Assembly (NCBI GenBank): GCA_036675505.1
Contig: JAKFEW010000095.1
Location: forward strand, 1 to 20,324
Source: JAKFEW01 sp036675505
Lineage (GTDB): Bacteria; Cyanobacteriota; Sericytochromatia; S15B-MN24; JAQBPE01
Direction of reading: 5' to 3'
DNA: 20,324 nt
Of this stretch, positions 14,353 to 20,324 are shown in pieces; position 1 is the first letter of the stretch; every line of letters begins with the position of its first letter. The notes under the pieces were generated by a model. It saw only the letters and a program-made list of their open reading frames with translations. It had not been told where the DNA came from and ran no database searches. The position numbers were made by a program, and so were the translations under genes.

Positions 14353-15168
14353 ATGTCGACCACCCCCGTCCCTGTCTGGCCGCGCCCGAACCGCGTCGCC
14401 GCGACGGATGCCTGTGCGAAACAGCATTACATCGCGTTCTTCGAGGACGTGGCAGAGGACGTCGAAGTCTCGGCAGCGGATGGCCTGCCGGCCGGCGATC
14501 CGCTGGCGTGCTTCAAGGTCGAGGTCTACGAGGCGCCGGCGTGGGTGGCTGGCTGGAGCGCGGGGCCGCTCGGCGTCTTCCTCGATGACACGCCGGACGT
14601 CGATGCCGCCGCCGTGCGCGGCTGCCGAGCGGCGATGGCGGGCTGGGCGAGCGTGCCGGACCCGCTCACGCTTGCGGCGCTCCAGGGCGGGATGGCGCTT
14701 TGCAAGGCCTTCACGCGCGCCGGCGCGGTCGCGGTGCTGGACGTGGTGGCGCTGCGGTGGTGGAGCCCCGAGGCGCTGTCGGCGCTCCCGGCGGAGCGAC
14801 CCTTCGACATCCGCGAGCACGTGACGCTCACTTTCGAAACCGAAGCGCGGCACCCGGAGGTGGGTCACTTGTGCCATTCGCGGGGGATGGCCAAGTTCGC
14901 GCGGCCGGACCTGGCCTTGCACCTGGCGGGCCCTCAGCACGCCGCAACGGCCGGCCAGCTCCTGAACACGCTCGCGACCGCGCTCGCGCTGGGTCTCGCG
15001 CCCACCAGCGGCGACACGACGCGCGTCGGGGGCGTCACCGTGCGCTTCGAAGCCCGTCCCGACGATTCGGGCGAGGGGTCGCCACTGTTCTTCAACCGGT
15101 CGTTCGAGCTGGTGGATCCGCACGGCGGCGTCCGGCCGTTCCCCTGGGACGAGGCGGCCGACGCCTGA
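14353..15168 (+). CDS. DUF4261-like hypothetical protein
   Basis: This is a 271-residue soluble protein of unknown function, with no signal peptide or membrane segment. Its layout resembles DUF4261-type proteins: an alpha/beta N-terminal part (YIAFFEDVAEDVEVS, FKVEVYEAP), a central GCRAAMAGWASVPDP and ALQGGMALCKAFTRAGAVAVLDVVALRWWSPE, and a C-terminal HPEVGHLCHSRGMAKFARPDLALHL followed by an Ala/Leu-rich helix and a beta-rich end (TRVGGVTVRFEARP). The match to DUF4261 is from memory and tentative. The start at 14353 is chosen because the TAAAAT -10 candidate overlaps the alternative ATG at 14314; a weak AGCAGG precedes 14353. It lies 68 bp upstream of the polyphosphate polymerase gene, which has its own promoter candidate. 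Confidence 0.6.
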   Translation: MSTTPVPVWPRPNRVAATDACAKQHYIAFFEDVAEDVEVSAADGLPAGDPLACFKVEVYEAPAWVAGWSAGPLGVFLDDTPDVDAAAVRGCRAAMAGWASVPDPLTLAALQGGMALCKAFTRAGAVAVLDVVALRWWSPEALSALPAERPFDIREHVTLTFETEARHPEVGHLCHSRGMAKFARPDLALHLAGPQHAATAGQLLNTLATALALGLAPTSGDTTRVGGVTVRFEARPDDSGEGSPLFFNRSFELVDPHGGVRPFPWDEAADA

Positions 15169-15201
15169 CAGGCATGGCTGCTTGTTCAAACCTTAACCAT
15201 T

Positions 15202-15230
15202 CTGACGACAAGCGAACAAGCCCGTAAGCT
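15202..15230 (+). promoter_or_regulatory. Promoter of the VTC-domain gene, apparently leaderless
   Basis: CTGACG (15202-15207, 4 of 6 to TTGACA) and TAAGCT (15225-15230, TANNNT) are separated by exactly 17 bp. The -10 ends 6 nt before the GTG at 15237, so transcription would begin at the start codon. There is no Shine-Dalgarno sequence. The arrangement is typical of leaderless genes. Confidence 0.5.
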
Positions 15231-15236
15231 ACCGTC

Positions 15237-16076
15237 GTGGCGATGACCACCCCGCGCCTCGATCCCGCTTTCGACGCCATCGACGGCCTCATCTCAATCG
15301 GCGGGCCGGCCAGCGACACCGGCGAACTTTTCGGCTGCCGGACCGAGCGCAAGCTCGTGGTGGCGCCGGAAGCCGCGGCCGCCCTTCGCACGCTGGTCGC
15401 GGCGCGCCTGGCCCTCGAACAGTACGTGCCGGGGCGGCGTAAGACGGCCATCCACTCGATCTACTTCGACACCGCCGATTTCGCGCTCTACCGGCGCAGC
15501 ATGATGGCCGGCCCGGCGCCCAGCCTGAAGCTGCGGTTGCGGGCCTACGGCGACGCCGCCACGCCGGATCGGCCGGACCCTTCGCGGTTCCTGGAGGCCA
15601 AGCTGGGCGTCACGGTGGCGGGTGGCCCCCGGCTCAAACGCAAGGCTCGGTTGAGCCTCTCGGACCGCAAACTCGCCCGGCTGATGGCCGGGAACGGTTC
15701 CGTGAAGCCGATTTCGCGCCGGAAGTTCTGGCGGCCGTTGCTCGAGCACCTGGCGGCGTTCGGCGTCGGCCCGCGGCTCACGGTGAGCTACGTGCGCGAG
15801 GCCTTCGTGAATTCGGCAGGCACGCTGCGTATCACGTTCGACGAAGGCTACCGCGCGTCGCTCATCGCCGGCACGGCCAGCCCGCTCGACGCGGCGCCGG
15901 GCCTGCTGGGCGACGCCGTGGTGGTGGAAATCAAGTTCCTCGTCGACCTCCCGGCCTGGCTGCTCGACGCGCTCGCCGAACTCGGCCTGCCGCCCGAGGG
16001 TCAGCCGTTCTCGAAGTTCAAAACCGCCGTGCCCCTCCTGTTCCCGGTCGCGACGACCGGCCTGCCCCAGTCTTGA
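15237..16076 (+). CDS. VTC-domain polyphosphate polymerase-like protein
   Basis: This is a 279-residue protein of the VTC/triphosphate-tunnel family, which in yeast Vtc4 makes polyphosphate from ATP. The tunnel residues are present in order: ERK (E37, K39), IHSIYFDT (73-79), LKLRLRAYG (K98, R100, R102), FLEAKLGV (E120, K122), LKRKA (K134, K136), SYVREAF (Y185, R187), LRITFDEG (R198, D202), VVVEIKF (E231, K233) and FSKFK (258-262). I chose the GTG at 15237, or the ATG at 15243; the former fits the leaderless promoter. There is no membrane segment. It is 19 bp upstream of the CotH-kinase gene, a pairing seen widely in bacteria, so it is probably one operon. The actual product in bacteria is unverified. 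Confidence 0.88.
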   Translation: MAMTTPRLDPAFDAIDGLISIGGPASDTGELFGCRTERKLVVAPEAAAALRTLVAARLALEQYVPGRRKTAIHSIYFDTADFALYRRSMMAGPAPSLKLRLRAYGDAATPDRPDPSRFLEAKLGVTVAGGPRLKRKARLSLSDRKLARLMAGNGSVKPISRRKFWRPLLEHLAAFGVGPRLTVSYVREAFVNSAGTLRITFDEGYRASLIAGTASPLDAAPGLLGDAVVVEIKFLVDLPAWLLDALAELGLPPEGQPFSKFKTAVPLLFPVATTGLPQS

Positions 16077-16095
16077 AGACGGAGAGTTCCAGTCG

Positions 16096-17808
16096 ATGAT
16101 CACCCGCCCTAGCGCTCGCCGAACCACCCCAGCCGGGCCGCGCGCCACCGTCCTCGCGATCGTGATCGGATCGGCGATCGCGGCCTGCACCGCGACGCCT
16201 CCGGGCACGACCACGGCCACCGCGGGCGAGCCCGCAGCGGCCAGCCCCCCGACGGGTGCCGGCAACACGGCGGCGGCGGCGGCGAAGATGCTGGGTTGGA
16301 GCGACGCCACGCACGGCAAGCAGGCCGATCCCAGCTACGCGGCGGCCTTCCCGCAGGGGAGGGTCAGCGAGTTCCGCATCGTGATCGAGCCATCGGATTG
16401 GGAGGCGATGATCGCGGACATGACCAAGCTCTACGGCGCGCGCGGCAGCCAGGGCGGTCCTGGCGGCATGGGCCCGGGCGGGCGCGGCGGCGGGCGCCCG
16501 CGTGGCCCGGGTGTCCCTGGGGGTCCAGGAGGTCCCGGCGGTCCCGGAGGTCCGATGGGGCGGACCGAGCGGCCCATGTGGGTCCCCGCAACGATCACCT
16601 ACGACGGCCGCGCCTGGACGAAGGTGGGCGTGCGCTTCAAGGGCAATTCGTCGTTGAACAGCGCCTGGCGCGGCGGCACGGAAAAGCTGCCGTTCAAGAT
16701 CGACTTCGACCAGTTCGAGGGCGAACACCCAGCGATCAAGGACCAGCGGTTCTTCGGCTTCAAGCAACTCTCCTTGTCGACCAACTTCGGCGATGCCGCG
16801 AACATGCGCGACGCGATCGCCTACGAGGTGCTCGCCGAGGCCGACCATGTCGCGTCGAAGACCGCGCACTACGAGGTGCTCCTCGACCATGGCCCGGGCG
16901 CGACCAGCCTCGGCGTCTACACCGCGATCGAGGTCACGGACGATACGGTCATCAAGCGCCACTTCGGCGCCGCCAAGGGCAACATCTACGAGGGCGACGG
17001 GGCGTCGATGAGCCTGGCCGAAGGCGTCCGATCAACCATCGCGGCGGGCTTCCCGAAGGAGAACAACGAGGATTCGGACTGGAGCGACCTCGAGCGGCTC
17101 TACGACGCCCTACACGCGCCCATCCGCGCCACCGATCCGGCGGCCTGGCGCAAGGGCCTCGAGGCCAGCTTCGACACCGAGACCTTCCTGGAATGGCTCG
17201 CGATCGCAGCCGCGCTCCAGCATTGGGACACCTACGGCGGGATGTCGCACAACATATATTTGTATGATAACCCGGCCAACGGCAAGCTCACCTGGATTTC
17301 CTGGGATCACAACCTGATCCTGGGCGCGAGCGGTCCGGGCGGTGACAGGCCCGGCGGCGGACCGCCGATCGGGCCCGACGGACAGCCGCTACCGCTGCCG
17401 GGCGACATGGCGTTCGCCGTTCCGGAGATCGACGGCGCGCTGCCGCCCCCGCCGCCCGACGGCCCGTTCAGCGCGTCCGGTTCGGATGGCGCCCCCGCGC
17501 GCGCGGGCATGGGCCGTAACGCCTCGCTCGACAAGAAGGAAGTCGCCGCGAGCTGGCCGCTGATCCGCTTCCTGCTCGACGATCCGACTTACTACGCCAA
17601 GTACGTGAAGTACCTGGACAAGACCATCCACGGCCCGCTCGAGCCGGCCAGGATGCACGCGCGGGTCGACCGCTACGCGGCCTACCTGGCGCCGTACGCG
17701 GACAAGCAGGCGGAAGGCGCCGCCGCGTATCGGGCGTCGGTCGAGAGCTTGCGGGGGGCGATCGACGCGCGCGTGAAGGCCGTCACCGAGTTCCTCGCAA
17801 GACCCTAG
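16096..17808 (+). CDS. CotH-family protein kinase-like lipoprotein
   Basis: This is a 570-residue protein with signal sequence and IAAC lipobox (C31). The CotH core has GVRFKGNSSLN (Gly-rich, about 178-188), FKQLSLSTNFGDAANMRDAIAYEVL, GVYTAIEVTDD, ALQHWDTYGGMSHNIYLYDN (likely catalytic D378 and N386) and LTWISWDHNLIL (metal-binding-type D404). CotH kinases of spore formers and pathogens phosphorylate secreted or surface proteins; the substrate here is unknown. Two low-complexity insertions are present, a collagen-like Gly/Pro region (about 115-156) and a Gly/Pro-rich loop (about 410-480). GGAGAG precedes the ATG at 16096. It follows the VTC gene by 19 bp. Codons for NIYLYDN (17251-17271) are unusually AT-rich. 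Confidence 0.88.
   Translation: MITRPSARRTTPAGPRATVLAIVIGSAIAACTATPPGTTTATAGEPAAASPPTGAGNTAAAAAKMLGWSDATHGKQADPSYAAAFPQGRVSEFRIVIEPSDWEAMIADMTKLYGARGSQGGPGGMGPGGRGGGRPRGPGVPGGPGGPGGPGGPMGRTERPMWVPATITYDGRAWTKVGVRFKGNSSLNSAWRGGTEKLPFKIDFDQFEGEHPAIKDQRFFGFKQLSLSTNFGDAANMRDAIAYEVLAEADHVASKTAHYEVLLDHGPGATSLGVYTAIEVTDDTVIKRHFGAAKGNIYEGDGASMSLAEGVRSTIAAGFPKENNEDSDWSDLERLYDALHAPIRATDPAAWRKGLEASFDTETFLEWLAIAAALQHWDTYGGMSHNIYLYDNPANGKLTWISWDHNLILGASGPGGDRPGGGPPIGPDGQPLPLPGDMAFAVPEIDGALPPPPPDGPFSASGSDGAPARAGMGRNASLDKKEVAASWPLIRFLLDDPTYYAKYVKYLDKTIHGPLEPARMHARVDRYAAYLAPYADKQAEGAAAYRASVESLRGAIDARVKAVTEFLARP
16438..16563 (+). repeat. Collagen-like Gly-Pro-rich coding insertion
   Basis: A Gly/Pro-rich stretch includes a run of GGP triplets encoded by 9-bp units (GGTCCCGGC, GGTCCCGGA and variants, about 16519-16554). 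It interrupts the CotH-kinase domain between the first strand region and the VGVRFKGNSS motif. Gly-rich insertions at this place are common in environmental CotH proteins. Confidence 0.8.
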
Positions 17809-17854
17809 GCGTCGGAACCGCGGTGCGGCGCCGCGTTGGGTATGAAGGAGTCGG

Positions 17855-18110
17855 TTGCGCCGCTCTCATCGTGGGACCTCATTCATCGCAGACGACCAGG
17901 CGGTCGTCCGGGAACGCATCGGTCGCCTCGTCGCCGGCGAGGACCGCGCCCTGCTAGAGTTGCGGATGAGGGCATCTTGTGCGACGTCAGCGAGCCGGAG
18001 CGTCGAGCGTCTGCTGCGACTGACGGAGGACCTGACGGCCGACGCCCGCACCACGATGGCGGACACGGCCCGCGAGGCCGGCGTCCGGCTGGCCGTCGAG
18101 CCCACGGCGC
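17855..18110 (+). other. Doubtful coding frame, possible gene remnant
   Basis: In the 377-bp gap between the CotH gene and the next minus-strand gene, one plus frame shows high third-position G+C and helix-like protein (FIADDQAVVRERIGRLVAGEDRALLELR and ERLLRLTEDLTADARTTMADTAREAGVRLAVEP). A TTG at 17855 has AAGGAG 4 nt upstream, and an ATG at 17966 has TAGAGT 5 nt upstream. The frame has no stop until 18451, running through the hairpin at 18134 and antisense to the LTXXQ gene. It may therefore be a gene whose 3' end was lost, or not a gene. I see no recognisable family. The end given is where protein-like composition fades, not a stop codon. Confidence 0.25.
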
Positions 18111-18133
18111 CGCGACGGCGGCCCGGCAAGCCA

Positions 18134-18177
18134 GGCCCGCCCTGGCTCCCCTCGGCGAAGGGGAGCCAGGGCGGGCC
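18134..18177. terminator. Perfect 19-bp-stem GC hairpin
   Basis: GGCCCGCCCTGGCTCCCCT (18134-18152) is exactly complementary to 18159-18177 across the loop CGGCGA. It lies 8 bp downstream of the TAG stop (18186-18188) of the minus-strand LTXXQ gene. It could stop transcription or protect the mRNA 3' end in both directions, but has no T tract. A 19-bp perfect palindrome also fits a REP-like or miniature dispersed element. Confidence 0.6.
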
Positions 18178-18185
18178 GAGACGGT

Positions 18186-19130
18186 CTACATCCGCTGGCC
18201 GTGCGCGTAGCGGACCATCGGGCCGCGGGCCAGCAGCTGGACGCGCTGCTCGGCGCTCAGCGACTGGGCCAGCGCGACGAACGCATCCACCGGGAACGCC
18301 GGCGGCTCGATCGCCGGCGGCTGCAACGCCGCGAGGGCCGTGGTGTCGCCGGTCTTCCAGAACGCGACCATCGCGGCCTGGCCGGCGGCGTGATCGTGCG
18401 CGGGCTTCACGAACTCGCCGCGGTTGGCGTCGAGCGCGGTCTCGAAGGTGACGAGCGCGGCCTGCTGCGCATCGGTGAGCGCCAGCTTCTCGGCCACCCT
18501 CGCCACGCGCTCGTCGACGGACGGCGGCGCGGGACGGTCGGCCCTGGTCGCGTCGTCCGCCTTCGCCGGGGGCGCGGGCATCGCCTCGAGCTTCGCGACG
18601 ATCGCCTCGCGCTGCGCTTCAGTCAGCACCGCGCGCACCTCGGCGAGCATGGCGGTCCGGTCGGGGCGATCGCCCGCGAGCTTCGCGGGACGCTCGGCCA
18701 GCGCCGCCTTGAGCGCTTCGACGTCGAGGGTGTCGGCCGCGAGCAGCGCCTGGAGCTTCGCGCCGGGCTGCTTGCCGGCCTCGGCGCCAGGCTCGCCCGC
18801 CGGACGGGCCGGGCGGTACTTCTCCTGGATGGCCTGGATCTGGGCCTTCTGCTCGTCGGTCAGGTCGGCGATGGCAAACATCGCCATCGGGCCGCCGAGG
18901 CCGCCCATCATCCCACCGGGACCGCCTTTCAACTCGCCGTGGCCGCCTTTCTGGCCGCCGAATCCGCCCTTCCGGCCAGCGAATTCCCCACCCTGGGCAC
19001 CGCGCATCGCGCGGATTCCGGCCGGGCCTGTCGCGTCGAGCTCGGCGCCGGTGAACGCGACCTGGCCGCAGCCGGCCAGCAGAAAGGCTGTGATGATCGC
19101 GCCGGCTGCACGATGAGTGTGGCTGAACAT
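18186..19130 (-). CDS. LTXXQ (Spy/CpxP-like) lipoprotein
   Basis: This is a 314-residue protein. The start at 19130 has a strong AAGGAGG 6-7 nt upstream, and the frame extending to 19193 lacks support. The leader MFSHTHRAAGAIITAFLLAGC ends in an LAGC lipobox (C21). A Gly-rich region with GGQKGGHGELKGGPGG-type repeats (about 45-80) follows. Four LTXXQ-type motifs then appear in helices: LTDEQKAQIQAI, LTEAQREAIVAKL, LTDAQQAALVTF and LSAEQRVQLL. LTXXQ motifs define the Spy/CpxP periplasmic chaperone and metal-sensing group; this protein is about twice their usual size, suggesting a tandem duplication. His-rich metal sites are not obvious. It is convergent with the CotH operon and divergent from the short coiled-coil gene. 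Function as envelope-stress chaperone is inferred. Confidence 0.8.
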   Translation of the reverse strand: MFSHTHRAAGAIITAFLLAGCGQVAFTGAELDATGPAGIRAMRGAQGGEFAGRKGGFGGQKGGHGELKGGPGGMMGGLGGPMAMFAIADLTDEQKAQIQAIQEKYRPARPAGEPGAEAGKQPGAKLQALLAADTLDVEALKAALAERPAKLAGDRPDRTAMLAEVRAVLTEAQREAIVAKLEAMPAPPAKADDATRADRPAPPSVDERVARVAEKLALTDAQQAALVTFETALDANRGEFVKPAHDHAAGQAAMVAFWKTGDTTALAALQPPAIEPPAFPVDAFVALAQSLSAEQRVQLLARGPMVRYAHGQRM

Positions 19131-19478
19131 GCTGATTCCTCCTTGATTCGCAGCCGCCGTAGAGGTGGCGCGATGTGGCTGGGCGATGTTCAAAGGTTAG
19201 CAACGCCGTTCGTCAGGAATCGGTCCGCGTGGTTAAGTTCGGCACCTGACGAGAAATCCGCTCAGACCGCCACGTCTGGGTTCCCGTCGCGATGCGTGCT
19301 TCTTCGCGCTGCCACGTTCCTGACACATGGAACAAGCCGCTCGCCTGCACCGTCATCGATTCAGACACCCGCAAGGTCTTCGCAACGCCGCCGCAACATT
19401 CGCCGCCGCATCGCGCCACCGGATCCGCACACTCGCGCCACGCTACCGGGCGACGACGCCCGGAAGGATGGACCGGCC
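19131..19478. other. 348-bp divergent intergenic region
   Basis: This region lies between the start of the LTXXQ lipoprotein (19130, minus) and the coiled-coil gene (19479, plus), with no supported gene. It holds two small inverted repeats: CGTCAGG (19211-19217) with CCTGACG (19245-19251), 27 bp apart, and GTTCC (19316-19320) with GGAAC (19329-19333), 8 bp apart. A TTGAAC hexamer is readable on the minus strand near 19190, but no partner -10 at standard spacing is convincing. Promoters for both genes must lie here. Confidence 0.5.
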
Positions 19479-19769
19479 ATGCTTCGTCCGCTCACGAACA
19501 CCGAACGCACCGAAGCCCAGCGCCGCATCGAGGTCGACGACGCGCTCCTGCGCAACGTCCGCAGCGATGCCACGCGCCTGCGCGCCCGCGCCCAGCTGCT
19601 CCGCGGCGAGATCGCGGGCGCCCGCCAGGCGATCGAAGAGAAAGAGCGCCGGATCCACGAGGCCGAAGCCAGCCTCGCGGCGCTGGACGAGCGCCTCGCG
19701 AGCCTGACGGCCCACGAGACGCAGCTGCTCGACGATCAGTCGGCCTGGAGCGGTAGGCTGGCAGGCTGA
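19479..19769 (+). CDS. Small coiled-coil protein
   Basis: This is a 96-residue protein starting MLRPLTNTERTEAQRR. The remainder is almost entirely helical with heptad-like spacing of Leu, Ile and Ala among Arg and Glu (LLRGEIAGARQAIEEKERRI, EASLAALDERLASLTAHETQLL). There is no signal peptide, membrane segment or catalytic motif. The start at 19479 has GGAAGG about 11 nt upstream; the frame remains open further upstream but that part runs antisense to the LTXXQ gene and is not protein-like. It converges on the next gene with a 13-bp gap. A homo-oligomeric or structural role is the most that can be said. The coding call rests on composition and start signal only. Confidence 0.55.
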   Translation: MLRPLTNTERTEAQRRIEVDDALLRNVRSDATRLRARAQLLRGEIAGARQAIEEKERRIHEAEASLAALDERLASLTAHETQLLDDQSAWSGRLAG

Positions 19770-19782
19770 CGGCGCCCGCGGC

Positions 19783-20324
19783 TCAGACTCCGAGCGTGGA
19801 AGAGCTCAAACGGCCATTGAACGGCACCACGCCGAAGTTCCGGTCGGTCTTGGGGCTCGGCACGTCGAGGTCGTGGAACTGCGGTTCGGTGCCTTCGCCG
19901 CCCAGCCAGTCGATCGCCCGGCCGTCCGGCAGCACCAGCGCGTCGTTCACGTACCGGTTGTAGTTGCCGAACTCGTTGTGTGACTGGCGGACCAGGCGCT
20001 GGGCGTCGACGCCGTTGGCGCGCAGCACGCCGATGAGGTGGCCGGTCAGCTCGTAGCAGAGCCGCCGCGATTTCTGCTTGTTCTCCGGCACCGCGTGGTT
20101 GGCCTGATCGATCTCGGCGACCAGCCCGGCGTGATGCGCCATCACATACCGGGTGGCGCTCTCCACGGCTGTCTGGAGGTTGGTCTTGTCGAGCTGGGCG
20201 CGGGCGTAACGCGGGTCGTTGAGGATCGTCTCGACCGGGTCCTTGGCCTGCGGCGCGGGTCCCGCGGGCGTCGGCAGCGCGGGCGCTGGGGCGGGCGGCG
20301 GCGGCACGTGGGCCGGCGGCGGCG
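19783..20324 (-). CDS. Pro-rich protein with possible cysteine-protease-like module, 5' end outside window
   Basis: The frame is open to the right edge, so the N-terminus is missing; an in-frame GTG at 20307 is visible, but the Pro-rich sequence continues upstream of it, so it is probably not the start. From that GTG, 174 residues are readable: a Pro/Ala-rich stretch (1-22), a helical part (DPVETILNDPRYARAQLDKTNLQTAVESATRYVM), then RRLCYELTGHLIGVLRANGVDAQRLVRQSHNEF and RYVNDALVLPDGRAIDWLGGEG. The order Cys84, His110, then a strand pair ending IDW (D133) recalls transglutaminase-like or papain-fold domains, but where the catalytic His is expected the sequence reads VNDALVL, so the fold or its activity is uncertain. 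It shares the unsignalled Pro-rich style of the 4200-8748 operon. Confidence 0.7.
   Translation of the reverse strand, partial: PPPAHVPPPPAPAPALPTPAGPAPQAKDPVETILNDPRYARAQLDKTNLQTAVESATRYVMAHHAGLVAEIDQANHAVPENKQKSRRLCYELTGHLIGVLRANGVDAQRLVRQSHNEFGNYNRYVNDALVLPDGRAIDWLGGEGTEPQFHDLDVPSPKTDRNFGVVPFNGRLSSSTLGV

Noticed and set aside
15294..16319. 341-codon minus-strand frame antisense to the VTC gene
   Set aside because: It is a compositional shadow. The plus frame carries the full set of tunnel-enzyme residues.
18201..19478. Upstream 426 codons of a 522-codon plus frame ending in the coiled-coil gene
   Set aside because: This part runs antisense to the LTXXQ lipoprotein and is Arg/Leu-rich shadow sequence. 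Only 19479-19769 has a plausible start and protein character.

Overview
The window is a GC-rich (roughly 70% G+C), gene-dense bacterial chromosome segment with no rRNA, tRNA, CRISPR array or recognisable insertion sequence. Six predicted proteins carry N-terminal lipoprotein signals, and an LTXXQ (Spy/CpxP-like) protein is present, so the organism is probably diderm. The taxon cannot be fixed from sequence alone. A high-GC lineage such as the deep non-photosynthetic relatives of Cyanobacteria (Sericytochromatia-like) or a deltaproteobacterial/myxobacterial-type bacterium would fit, but this is a guess.

Layout. 1-1277: two minus-strand genes, a Pro/Ala-rich protein cut by the window edge and an AlkB-type 2-oxoglutarate dioxygenase. 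The AlkB promoter contains a GAAC-N4-GTTC inverted repeat that looks like a LexA (SOS) box. 1466-4128: a plus-strand M30-like zinc metalloprotease lipoprotein converges on a lower-GC lipoprotein of unknown function across a hairpin. 4200-8748: a three-gene minus-strand operon encoding a papain/C39-like cysteine peptidase with a Gly-rich hydrophobic tail, a disordered/coiled-coil protein, and a LysM + EF-hand-loop + TPPAGG-repeat protein. None of the three has a Sec signal. I consider this the most likely undescribed system. 9046-11116: a lipoprotein, an sce7726-type PD-(D/E)XK protein with an unusual Pro-rich tail, and a DUF5335-type protein. 11316-13497: a translationally overlapping slipin/NfeD pair (membrane quality control). 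13501-15168: an EF-hand lipoprotein and a divergently transcribed DUF4261-like protein. 15237-17808: a VTC-type polyphosphate polymerase domain protein followed by a CotH-kinase lipoprotein, a recurrent bacterial pair. 17809-20324: a doubtful reading frame, a strong 19-bp-stem hairpin, an LTXXQ lipoprotein, a short coiled-coil protein, and an edge-truncated Pro-rich protein with a possible degenerate cysteine-protease-like module.

Two or three plus-strand genes have a -10-like hexamer about 6 nt before the start codon and no Shine-Dalgarno sequence, suggesting leaderless transcripts. Most other genes have clear GGAGG-type ribosome binding sites. Overall the region is dominated by envelope and surface functions, with two nucleic-acid enzymes (AlkB and the sce7726 protein).
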